A DNA stretch of 64,000 nucleotides, taken from the NCBI RefSeq assembly GCF_002294725.1, contig NZ_NSFT01000003.1, forward strand, positions 519,829 to 583,828, read 5' to 3'. The DNA is from Mesorhizobium sp. WSM4313. GTDB lineage: Bacteria > Pseudomonadota > Alphaproteobacteria > Rhizobiales > Rhizobiaceae. The position numbers were made by a program, and so were the translations under genes. The notes below the pieces were generated by a model. It saw only the letters and a program-made list of their open reading frames with translations, was not told where the DNA came from and did not search any database. Below, in pieces: positions 45,756 through 54,067 of the stretch (the stretch's first letter is position 1; each line of letters opens with the position of its first letter).

Positions 45756-47564
45756 ATGAAACGCCGCCAGTTTATCTCGATGTCGGCAGTATTGTCGGCT
45801 ACCTTGCTGACAAGAGCAAAAATTGCGAGAAGCCAGCCGCTCACCAGGGGGGCGGTCGTTATCGGGGTCGACTCGATCAGCGGTCTCCAGAAATTGTCAG
45901 CAACCGACGGCGCCAAATCAATCGCCGACTGGCTCACGTCCGAAGCGTTCGAAGTCAAACTGCTCGTAGACACCAACAACGGGAAGGTGTCGCTAAATTC
46001 GGTTTTCAACGCGGTCGCCGAATTCGTGAATCGCGGCACGATGGAGATGCTCGTGGTCTACTTCGCCGGGCATGGTTACATGTCCGGCTGCACCGAGTGG
46101 TGGATGCTCTCGGATGCTCCGGCTAACCCGAACGAGGCAATCAGCCTCCTTGAAAGTTCTGTTCTGGCGAAGGAATGCGGTATTCCAAACGTGGTATTTA
46201 TCTCCGACGCATGCAGGTCGACGCCAGATAGTTTGAATGCCAGCTTTGTGAAAGGTGGCTACATATTTCCAAACAACACCGGTTCGGCAAATGTTGCCGA
46301 CGTGGACAAGTTTATGGCAACTCGCGCGGGCAGTGCGGCGCTGGAACTACCGGTTTCAACAAGCATCGCGCAAGGGTACCAGGGAATCTTCACTGCCTGT
46401 TTTCTCGATGCCTTTCAGAAGTCGAGTTCCGACATGGTCCTCACCCTCCGGAACGGCGTTGCCGTGGTGCCCAACCGTCTGCTGAAGAATTACCTCAAAA
46501 AGGAGGTTTTGCGTCGCGCGCAGCTGAAATCCATCACACTGCGGCAACAGCCGGACGTGGAGGTCACCTCCAACGACGACGTCTACATGGGAAAGGCCCA
46601 CGTCGCAGCGCAGCCCCCAGTATCGAATATCAAGATCGTCCCATGGAATTCGATCGTTGATCTCGCATTGAAGGAGGTCGGCGCATCGTTCAGCAACGAC
46701 GCGCTTGCGACGAATAACGTTTCCTTCAATGTCACGAACACCGACGTCGCGATCTACTCCAGAGCCACAGGCTTTGATGCCACGAAGGAACAAATACTTG
46801 CAGCGCCTACTCCGTTGAGTTTCGAAACTCAGACCGGCTTTTCCGTCACCGGAATGCGTGTCATCCAAGCAACTGCCTCTTCTGGCCAAGCCACTGTGAC
46901 AGACGATGGCAGCAGCGGCCGTTTCGCCTTGGTCAAAATCGAATTGCCGCCTCAGAGCCCCGGGGCGAGCGTGGCTATTCGCTTTGGGGACGGGTCTGGA
47001 ACCGTGGTTGCAGCAATCGGTGGCTTTATTGGAAACATCGTTGCCTCCGGGGACGGTGTCACCAGCGTAACCTACGTCCCTTCCACCAACAGCGTTAAAT
47101 GGTCCGAGTATGCCTCCGAAAGCGCTCGCCTTAAGCGATTGCACGCGGTTGTGGCGGCGGCGACGTCGCTTGGGGCGTTTCGGATTGAAGGCAATCGACC
47201 CACCCGGGAGCGCAAGGGGCAAGAGATCGGTGATGATATACGTATTCTGAAGTCGCTCGATCCTACTCTCGGTGTTTATGCCGCCTACGCCTATTGGGAC
47301 GCCGACCTCAGGGACAGCGTGCGCTCGGTATCGGGTTTGATGAGCAATGACCTAGGAATGGGTCTGTTCGACGTCGAGATGCTGGCCCGAAAGAAACCAT
47401 CTAGCAGCTTGGCCGTAGTTCCATTTTGTCCAATGTTGACGCAGGGCTGGGAGTTTCTGCGCGTACTTGGGTCAGAGACTGACCAGTTAAACCGGTTAAA
47501 GCCCTTTCTGAAAGACAGTTTATGGACAACGTTTGATGCTGTGGGAATGGATAAAATTCTATAG
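45756..47564 (+). CDS. Tat-type exported caspase-like cysteine peptidase (peptidase family C14)
   Basis: 602 residues. The N-terminus KRRQFISMSAVLSATLL is a twin-arginine-type signal. The caspase-fold domain (about 30-260) has the catalytic dyad H106 in VYFAGHGYM and C153 in FISDACRS, with the usual hydrophobic strand before each. The P1-binding specificity is not clear. Residues 290-600 form a second region of unknown fold (FEVGxSF-like strands, then a helical end). The preferred substrate of bacterial C14 enzymes is often Arg, Lys or Asp. The hydrolase gene follows after 11 bp, and both carry Tat-like signals, so they probably act together outside the cytoplasm. Confidence 0.85.
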   Translation: MKRRQFISMSAVLSATLLTRAKIARSQPLTRGAVVIGVDSISGLQKLSATDGAKSIADWLTSEAFEVKLLVDTNNGKVSLNSVFNAVAEFVNRGTMEMLVVYFAGHGYMSGCTEWWMLSDAPANPNEAISLLESSVLAKECGIPNVVFISDACRSTPDSLNASFVKGGYIFPNNTGSANVADVDKFMATRAGSAALELPVSTSIAQGYQGIFTACFLDAFQKSSSDMVLTLRNGVAVVPNRLLKNYLKKEVLRRAQLKSITLRQQPDVEVTSNDDVYMGKAHVAAQPPVSNIKIVPWNSIVDLALKEVGASFSNDALATNNVSFNVTNTDVAIYSRATGFDATKEQILAAPTPLSFETQTGFSVTGMRVIQATASSGQATVTDDGSSGRFALVKIELPPQSPGASVAIRFGDGSGTVVAAIGGFIGNIVASGDGVTSVTYVPSTNSVKWSEYASESARLKRLHAVVAAATSLGAFRIEGNRPTRERKGQEIGDDIRILKSLDPTLGVYAAYAYWDADLRDSVRSVSGLMSNDLGMGLFDVEMLARKKPSSSLAVVPFCPMLTQGWEFLRVLGSETDQLNRLKPFLKDSLWTTFDAVGMDKIL

Positions 47565-47575
47565 GGGACGTAAAA

Positions 47576-48523
47576 ATGCTTGACCGACGCACTTTTCTCT
47601 CTTTGGTTACTGCAATTGCATTCCTGAGAGCGACCGCAAGAGGCCATGCTGCTCCGATATCAAAAATCGTTTTCGTTCACGGGAGAAGCCAACAAGGGCT
47701 GGATCCCAAGGTGTTGAAGAAGGAGTGGACAGATGAGCTCGTCGCGGCGCTCGCGATCGAAAACCATACTTTGTCGACTGGTCTCGACATTGAGTTCCCA
47801 TACTACGGCGATGCGCTCGAAGCATTTGTGCAACAATCAACATTGCAAGTGCCGTCGCAGGTGCACTCACGCGGAAGCGGTCAACAAGACGAGTTCATGG
47901 CTTTTCAGGCGCAGCTGGCGACTGAGCTGGTTGTCGGCGCCGGGGTGACCGATGCTCAAATCGATGCGGAGTATGGAAGCAACCCCAAGCAGCGCGGTCC
48001 CTTAAACTGGGAATGGGTCCATGCGATCCTGAAGGCACTCGACAAGCATGGCGGCGGAATGAGTGCTAGCGCGATAGAGGAATTCACGCGCGACGTTTAT
48101 TTGTATCTGACGTCGGATGTTGTACGTGAGGAAATCAACAAAATCGTGCTCGCGTCCATGACCAGCGAACCTACGATCGTAGTAGCCCATTCATTGGGAT
48201 CCGTAGTCGCATACGATGTTCTGAGAAAGGCCGGCTCCTTGAAAGTCCCCACATTGGTGACGATTGGATGTCCTTTGGGTATTCGTGCGATCCGGACTCC
48301 CCTAAGTCCGATCGCGTACCCAAACAATGTTTCGGCCTGGTTCAACGCCTATGACACCCGCGATGTAGTTGCCCTCAATCCGCTCGATAGCGCCAATTTT
48401 GCGGTCACGCCGCCGATTGAAAACTATTCTGGAGTGAAAAATGGTACATCAAACAGACATGGGATTTCTGGATATCTGGGAGACCCGACGGTAGCGCGCA
48501 GGATCTACAATTCCCTCCAGTGA
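47576..48523 (+). CDS. Tat-type exported alpha/beta hydrolase
   Basis: 315 residues. The N-terminus LDRRTFLSLVTAIAFL resembles a twin-arginine signal, ending near RGHA. The oxyanion strand is IVFVHG (about 31-36), the nucleophile is S206 in VVAHSLGSV, the acid is probably D263 in YDTRDVV, and the histidine is H295 in NRHGISGY. The overall pattern is of lipase/esterase-like hydrolases. A GGGGACG ribosome site precedes the ATG, 11 bp after the caspase stop. The substrate may be a lipid or ester; nothing in the sequence defines it. Confidence 0.85.
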   Translation: MLDRRTFLSLVTAIAFLRATARGHAAPISKIVFVHGRSQQGLDPKVLKKEWTDELVAALAIENHTLSTGLDIEFPYYGDALEAFVQQSTLQVPSQVHSRGSGQQDEFMAFQAQLATELVVGAGVTDAQIDAEYGSNPKQRGPLNWEWVHAILKALDKHGGGMSASAIEEFTRDVYLYLTSDVVREEINKIVLASMTSEPTIVVAHSLGSVVAYDVLRKAGSLKVPTLVTIGCPLGIRAIRTPLSPIAYPNNVSAWFNAYDTRDVVALNPLDSANFAVTPPIENYSGVKNGTSNRHGISGYLGDPTVARRIYNSLQ

Positions 48524-48544
48524 TAGTGCGTTTCGGCCGGTCAC

Positions 48545-48824
48545 GTGACACAGGCACGACAGGAAGCGCTTGATCCGAACTATTGCGAAGCGCGCGCCAA
48601 CCTTGCGCTTGCTTTGCTGTTTGGCTGGGTTGTTTGGTGGCAATCTCAGACTCCCGACCGCGGGAATGCGTTGGCGCACACAATGCAAGGTAAAGACGGG
48701 CTTCGACTATGGTTGGCATGTGTTGAATTTTGCCAGGGCTGAACGGCAGCTGTGCGCCCCGAACCGCTCATTGCGCGACAACTGTCGCAACAGCGGAATG
48801 TTCGTGCCTCTGTCGGAGTTGTAA
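48545..48824 (+). pseudogene. TPR-region fragment of an adenylate cyclase/TPR protein
   Basis: The frame LDPNYCEARANLALALLFGW and WWQSQTPDRGNALAH closely follows the TPR region of rhizobial class III cyclase proteins. It then shifts frame: the next family-like stretch (GFDYGWHVLNFARAERQ) is read in another frame before a stop at about 48824. No start codon or upstream domain is present. It lies on the same strand as the cyclase-domain remnant at 24444-25008. Confidence 0.6.
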
Positions 48825-48917
48825 TACATATTTTTCTGCATCGAGCAGCACACGCGGGTGCGCCTGTGTGCGGCCGAAGCGGGCCCAAGGCTTGGCCCCA
48901 AAGGCGGTGAGTAGGGT

Positions 48918-50651
48918 TTGAGCGATATGAAGTCTTTTCAAGAGTTTGAGCAGCTGCTTGATGACCATTTCGGGCGGCTCGAGAGCCTCAAATACGACGC
49001 CAACGCGGCTCTTGCGTTGGTTAGCAACATTCAAGAGCTCGCTGCATCCAGCATAGAAACTTTTGGCCTGGCTGCGTCCCTTGCACACGGTGTAACGATC
49101 CTCGCTTCGCATCTCGTAAGTGGCAAGGAAGGACCGCCACCCGACATTGAAACGCTTATGTCGGACCTCTCTTTCTGCGTTAACTACTTCTCGCTGCGCG
49201 AACTCTTGTACTATTCGTACAATGTACCAGGCGCCGTTGAGTGGACGTTTGAAGAGGGTAAGGTACAGGTCCGCTATGCTGACTCATCACTGCCACGGCA
49301 GTTCTATACGATATGGAATGAACATCTGGAGCTTTCGCGCGAGATGTTCGCTAGTAGCACTTACGTTGAGACTGCCCGCGCGCTGCTTAAGGGGGAAGCC
49401 GAGGGCCAGATCTCCCAAAATGTCGAGGCAGCATCGCTGCAAATCGATCAGGAGGTGGATCAAAAGCTGAACGCCTATTTTTCAATACTCGACCCAACGT
49501 CGTCAGCGGATCTCGGTGGCTACACCTATGCTGAGTTCGTAACCATCTATCGCTTCATGCTTGGCAATGCGCTCTATCATCGGCGCTTTGGCGAGGCCAA
49601 TGATCAGGTCGGAGCCATCTTCATTGAGTACGACGAGCTTTTGAACGACTTGGAGGTAGGAACGGGATTGCCGCGTTCCAGAATAGCGAGCGCTCTAGAC
49701 GACATGGTTTTCGATGTTGCAAAGCATCGTGAGAAGCTTGATGCGTCGTATTTCTCTTTAATGAGAGAGGGAGCGGGGACAAGACGGATCGTACTGAGGC
49801 CGGTGGATTTCACCATTCACGAAGGACTGGTCAATGTCTTGAGGGTGGTCGCTATCCGACGCCCACAGCTGTTCCTGCGCAATGTTAGTGGGGAGCTCGG
49901 CGTTGGGTTCGTTGCAAGAGTGAAAGCTGCTTTCGAGGCGGCCGGATTTCGATGCCTTACTGAGATTTCCCTGTCCCAGTTCGACCCGCAACTCGCCGAC
50001 ATAGACCTGCTCGTCATTTGCGAGGAACCCACGCTCGGCTACGTCCTTTTTGTCTGCGAACTGAAGGGGCCTATACCGCCTAGGTGGGCGAAGGATCAGC
50101 TCAAGGCGCTACGACAAGATGGTGTCTCGAAAGCCTTTCGGCAGTCTGAGGCGATCCAGAAGTTCTTGAGCACGCCTGCCGGAATTGGCGCGATGAAGTC
50201 CTGGTTGCCACCAGACAACCCACCCCTGTTTGAATCGTTCGTTCTTGTGGTGGAACCGCTGATCGTGACATCGGATAATGCGGGGATGTTCTTCGGTGAC
50301 GAAAAGACACCTATTGCGAATTTCAGAACAATTGAGCGCCTTCTGAAAGCATCGGATGGTGACACGGCCTTCATCCAACACGTCATCCACACCTACAACA
50401 AGGAGGTGGATAAGATTATCAATCGTGTAGTCGCCAAAACCGAGTTTGCGGGAATTGTCGTGGAGTACGAGGGCGTTGCAGACTCTCCCATTATGCGGTT
50501 CCCCCAACAGTCATGGCGAAACTCAGAAGAGCGGCAGGCCATGATCGACGCGTTTCTCGCTGACGGTGCGCACCCATTTGATACGGTAGACTTAGACGCC
50601 AAGGAGGTCCCACCAGGGACGATCCTGATCGCCTTCAAGAACGGTTCCTAG
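48918..50651 (+). CDS. Predicted PD-(D/E)XK nuclease-like protein
   Basis: 577 residues from a TTG, or 574 from the ATG at 48927. The N-terminal 300 residues are mainly helical. A restriction-endonuclease-like core is suggested around residues 330-400: AAGFRCLTEISL, then DIDLLVICEEP (the aspartate, about 360) and LFVCELKG (the E-x-K, about 381), with a conserved-looking arginine after it. The C-terminal third mentions no known domain. It is flanked by a cyclase fragment and an IS110 copy, so it may be accessory cargo such as a defence or DNA-repair nuclease. The nuclease call rests on one motif pattern. Confidence 0.6.
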   Translation: MSDMKSFQEFEQLLDDHFGRLESLKYDANAALALVSNIQELAASSIETFGLAASLAHGVTILASHLVSGKEGPPPDIETLMSDLSFCVNYFSLRELLYYSYNVPGAVEWTFEEGKVQVRYADSSLPRQFYTIWNEHLELSREMFASSTYVETARALLKGEAEGQISQNVEAASLQIDQEVDQKLNAYFSILDPTSSADLGGYTYAEFVTIYRFMLGNALYHRRFGEANDQVGAIFIEYDELLNDLEVGTGLPRSRIASALDDMVFDVAKHREKLDASYFSLMREGAGTRRIVLRPVDFTIHEGLVNVLRVVAIRRPQLFLRNVSGELGVGFVARVKAAFEAAGFRCLTEISLSQFDPQLADIDLLVICEEPTLGYVLFVCELKGPIPPRWAKDQLKALRQDGVSKAFRQSEAIQKFLSTPAGIGAMKSWLPPDNPPLFESFVLVVEPLIVTSDNAGMFFGDEKTPIANFRTIERLLKASDGDTAFIQHVIHTYNKEVDKIINRVVAKTEFAGIVVEYEGVADSPIMRFPQQSWRNSEERQAMIDAFLADGAHPFDTVDLDAKEVPPGTILIAFKNGS

Positions 50652-50842
50652 GGGGGCACTTCCAGCCGGAGGTCCAGCCCTTGAACAGGTTCCGATTTGG
50701 GCGAGTATGAGACCTTTAAGCCGTCTGTTGAGCGTCCGCTAAGCGCTTGTGACGACTATAAGCAGGCGGTCTGCTTGTGATGCTGTGGACGGCTCTCCTC
50801 CGCCTCGCGCTACAATCGCGGGATTAGAGCTGGAGGAGCGCT
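50652..50842 (+). other. Noncoding left end of the IS110 element (possible bridge RNA region)
   Basis: About 190 bp between the nuclease-like gene and the transposase ATG. IS110-family elements carry noncoding RNA in their left end next to the transposase gene; this stretch is the right size and place, but no structure was folded. The ribosome site GGAGGAG at 50831-50837 serves the transposase. Confidence 0.3.
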
Positions 50843-51868
50843 ATGATGAGCAACGTTACGACAATCGGTCTGGATATTGCGAAGTCCGTGTTTCAAGTCC
50901 ACGGCGTGGATGCGGCTGGTGAGGTTGCAGTTCGCAGGAAGTTGACGCGTGGGCGTGTGCTGCCGTTCTTTGAGAGTTTGCAGCGATGCCTTGTCGGGAT
51001 TGAGGCGTGCAGTTCGTCGCATTATTGGACTCGCGAGCTAATCGCGCGTGGCCACGATGTGCGGCTGCTGCCGGCACAGTACGTGAAGCCGTATCTGAAG
51101 CGGCAGAAGAATGATGCTGCAGATGCAGAGGCGATCTGCGAGGCCGTGACACGACCGACGATGCGCTTCGTGCCGGTGAAGTCGCCCGAGCAGCAGAGTG
51201 TGATGATGCTGCACCGGGTTCGATTGATGCTCAACCGCCAGCGCACACAGATATCGAACGCGTTGCGGGCGCACCTATCCGAGTTCGGGGTCGTGGCGCC
51301 GATCGGGCGGAATGGAATTGAGCAACTTTCTCGTGGTCATCAACGACGAGAACGATGCCAGGATACCTGCCGACGCACGGCTTTGCCTAAGGATGCTTGA
51401 AGCACAGCTTCGTGTCGTGAAGGAACAGATCCTCGAAAACGATCGCCGGATCCGGGCGAGTGCGCGAGAGACCGAACTGGGTCGCAGGTTAATGGAGATT
51501 CCGGGCGTTGGCCCGCTGCTGGCGAGTGCGTTCGTTGCGACCGTCGCTGATCCGCACGCATTCAAGTCGGGGCGATGCCTCTCGGCTTGGATCGGGCTCG
51601 TGCCGAAGCAAAACTCGAGCGGGGGCAAGGAGAAGCTCGGCAGCATCTCCAAGGCAGGTAATCGCTACCTGCGCCAGTTGCTCGTCGTCGGGGCGATGGC
51701 AGTCATCCGCTACGCCGAGCGGAACGGGACCAGGCGCCCCTGGCTCGTGCAGTTGATGGCACGACGAACAACCAAGGTCGCGGCGGTTGCGCTGGCTACA
51801 AGACAGCCCGCATGGTCTGGGCATTGATGACCGGCGGCAAGCGCTACAGAGAGCCGGTCATCGCATAG
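50843..51868 (+). mobile_element. IS110-family transposase gene, disrupted by two frameshifts
   Basis: The N-terminal part (185 codons) has the RuvC-like DEDD core: TIGLDIAKSVFQVHG, IEACSSSHYW and KNDAADAEAI. The frame shifts near 51310, and the C-terminal transposase_20 part (MEIPGVGPLLASAFVATVAD; SKAGNRYLRQLL) continues in a second frame. A further shift near 51797 moves the last part (KTARMVWALMTGGKRYREPV) into a third frame, ending at 51868. In IS110 the intact protein would be about 340 residues. This copy is probably inactive unless both shifts are sequence errors. Confidence 0.85.
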
Positions 51869-52169
51869 AACGAAACAAGGCGCGCGATCGCCGAGGTTGG
51901 AAAGGGCGGACAGGAGCTAATGCACAAAGCCGGTTGAAACCGCCGGATCGGGAAAATCCACTGGGGCCGTGCACTTCGAGTGCGAGCTTTCGATCGGGAC
52001 CTGAACCGCGCGAATGGCATTATGGCCAGCGGCTCATGAAGAGCCGCACCTACAGGTCGGATACATGGCCGCACCAACCAGCAACTGCAGAACGCTCAAT
52101 TAAACCCTTGCCAACGGAGGGCCGTCCATACACGGCCCCATTGCAGACATGGATCGGTCAACGGACCGG
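51869..52169. other. Region right of IS110, no gene
   Basis: About 300 bp, probably the noncoding end of the IS110 element plus flanking DNA. A hairpin with seven-base arms GCGGCTC/GAGCCGC lies at 52029-52047. No frame of interest was seen. Confidence 0.45.
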
Positions 52170-53630
52170 TTAGCACTTCCCGATATAAAACCCGCCTGTC
52201 GGCTTATCGTCCTTCATCCAGATCAAAGCCTGGGACATGGAGTCGACCTGGTCGTCGTGCCTGCCATTTGGAAAGGCGAGCACTTCCAACATGAAATCGT
52301 CCTTCCAATGCGCGTCTTTCGGCAGATGAACGTTGCCGTTCTCGATCATGGCCGAGACCCGAGACAGCCGGCTCTCCTTGTCGGTCCGAGCTTTCACGGG
52401 TCTTGTCGGGATGCCTTGGTATTCCAAGTCGGCGATCAAGCTTGATCCCGACCCGGCGTCTTCGATGAGGACGATGTCCGGCTCGTGCTTTTCGATCGAT
52501 CCTTTGACTGTGTGGATGAGATCCGGGTACGCCGCCCGGACGCGAACGAGATCGAGCAAGTAGTAGTTGCTGTCGTCTTTTGCCCAAGTCGTACCAACGG
52601 AATAGTCTGAACTCGGATCGCCTTTCAGGGCGGTGTCCCAGCTCTGCACGATCGTCATCGAACGCCGCTCGAGCTGAGCGGGGTCGTAGTAACGAAACCA
52701 GGCGCGCTTGACGATATTGCCATCCGCCGGGGCTGGAGACTGTTGGTATTGGGCGGAAAAGGTGAGCGACCCGAGATCGCGCTTAAGTCTGTCAAGCTCA
52801 GGCATTCCGAGTCGAGCAGAATGGAGCAGGTCACCGATCTTGCGCGCGTGCCAGCGACTTGCGCTCAGTGGAATTCGCGCGTCCTCGTCGGCGATTGCGG
52901 AGAGGTTGAGGTGGTCCCAACCGCCCGCCCCCAAAAGGACGCCTGCCAGATCATCGACATGGAGACGCTGCATCACAAGGATCACGGCGCCGGTAGTCGG
53001 GTTGTCGAAGCGCGACATCAAAGTCGTTCGGACCCACTCGGCGCATTTGCTACGCGCGGTTTCGGAATGGGCAACCTCCGCCTTTAGGGGGTCGTCGATG
53101 ATGATGATGTCGCCACCGCGGCCAGTCAGCTGACCGCCGGCGGAGGTGGTCAATCGGCCGCCCCCCAGCGTCGTCTGCAGCTCGTTCTCAGTGTTTTTGC
53201 GCGAGCTGATCTTGAAGGTCGGGAACATAGACCGATACCAAGCAGTGTCGAGGACGTTTCGAAAATCGTTCGCATGTTTGACAGCAAGCGGCTGCGAATA
53301 GGACACGCAAATCAGTTTCTTGGACGGATCGCGGCCTAGAATCCAAGCCGGGAAGGCGACCGAGGTGGTGACTGATTTCAGCGATCGGGGCGGCATCGTG
53401 ATGATCAGTCGCTTGCACTGGCCGAGCGCGACCCGTTCGAGTTGGTAGGCGATTGCGCGAATGTGCCAATTGGGCAAATAAGTCGAACGATCGACAGCCG
53501 AGAAGGCCAAGCCGACAAAGGTCGCCAGGTCGTTTCGAGCTAGCTCCATCAGCATCTGGAAACCAGTAGGGGCCGCGGGTGACCGGGACCCAATTTTCTG
53601 GTGGTCGGGGAAGGGCGCATTCATCGTCAC
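52170..53630 (-). CDS. Phage terminase large subunit
   Basis: 486 residues. The ATPase half has a Walker A-like motif (TMPPRSLKS), Walker B (DIIIIDDP) and a coupling motif; the nuclease half has the acidic residues in SWDTALKGD, IEDAGSGSSL and GRHDDQVDS. These are the marks of TerL proteins, which cut and pump phage DNA into capsids. The GTG start overlaps the DUF5681 gene stop, so it is the third gene of a three-gene operon. No portal, capsid or small terminase gene is present in the window, so it cannot package DNA alone. It is intact, which suggests a selected role or a recent loss of the rest. Confidence 0.92.
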   Translation of the reverse strand: MTMNAPFPDHQKIGSRSPAAPTGFQMLMELARNDLATFVGLAFSAVDRSTYLPNWHIRAIAYQLERVALGQCKRLIITMPPRSLKSVTTSVAFPAWILGRDPSKKLICVSYSQPLAVKHANDFRNVLDTAWYRSMFPTFKISSRKNTENELQTTLGGGRLTTSAGGQLTGRGGDIIIIDDPLKAEVAHSETARSKCAEWVRTTLMSRFDNPTTGAVILVMQRLHVDDLAGVLLGAGGWDHLNLSAIADEDARIPLSASRWHARKIGDLLHSARLGMPELDRLKRDLGSLTFSAQYQQSPAPADGNIVKRAWFRYYDPAQLERRSMTIVQSWDTALKGDPSSDYSVGTTWAKDDSNYYLLDLVRVRAAYPDLIHTVKGSIEKHEPDIVLIEDAGSGSSLIADLEYQGIPTRPVKARTDKESRLSRVSAMIENGNVHLPKDAHWKDDFMLEVLAFPNGRHDDQVDSMSQALIWMKDDKPTGGFYIGKC

Positions 53631-54067
53631 TCTGCCTCATCGGTTTTGGGACCGTCGTCGTTCGCGGCCGAGTCCTGATGCTCGAGGTAGTCGCGCATGA
53701 GGTCCATCATCACGTTCTGATCGAGAGGGCTGGCGATGGCACTGGATTCGCTCTCCTCTGGCTGGAGCGCACGTATCGCAAGTTGGATGGCCTGCACTGC
53801 CGAGCGGTAGTCGCCGGCGATCGCGTTGTTGCGCAACTTGAGAACGATGGCCTCAAGCGCAGACACGTTTGTGGTCTTGCCATTCATCTGGATCGGGATC
53901 GGCGCGAACAACGCCTCTCGAAGCATTGTGTCGATGTTCTTTTTGCCCTTCGGGCGGCCCTTCGGATTGCCCGACTGCCCTTTCGCGAACTGATGCTCCG
54001 ACGGCGGCTTCCCGTAGCCGACCTCGTAGTTGGTAGGCTTTTTTCTGTTTCCCTTTCGACCGCTCAC
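53627..54067 (-). CDS. DUF5681-domain protein
   Basis: 146 residues. The N-terminal basic motif YEVGYGKPPSEHQFAKGQSG followed by NPKGRPKGKKN is the DUF5681 signature; the remainder is a helical region (SALEAIVLKLRNNAIAGDYR) as seen in this family. DUF5681 proteins usually lie directly before a terminase gene, where they may act as small-terminase-like DNA binders, though this is not established. Both ends overlap neighbours by four bases, so it is co-translated with the methylase and terminase. Confidence 0.85.
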   Translation of the reverse strand: MSGRKGNRKKPTNYEVGYGKPPSEHQFAKGQSGNPKGRPKGKKNIDTMLREALFAPIPIQMNGKTTNVSALEAIVLKLRNNAIAGDYRSAVQAIQLAIRALQPEESESSAIASPLDQNVMMDLMRDYLEHQDSAANDDGPKTDEAE

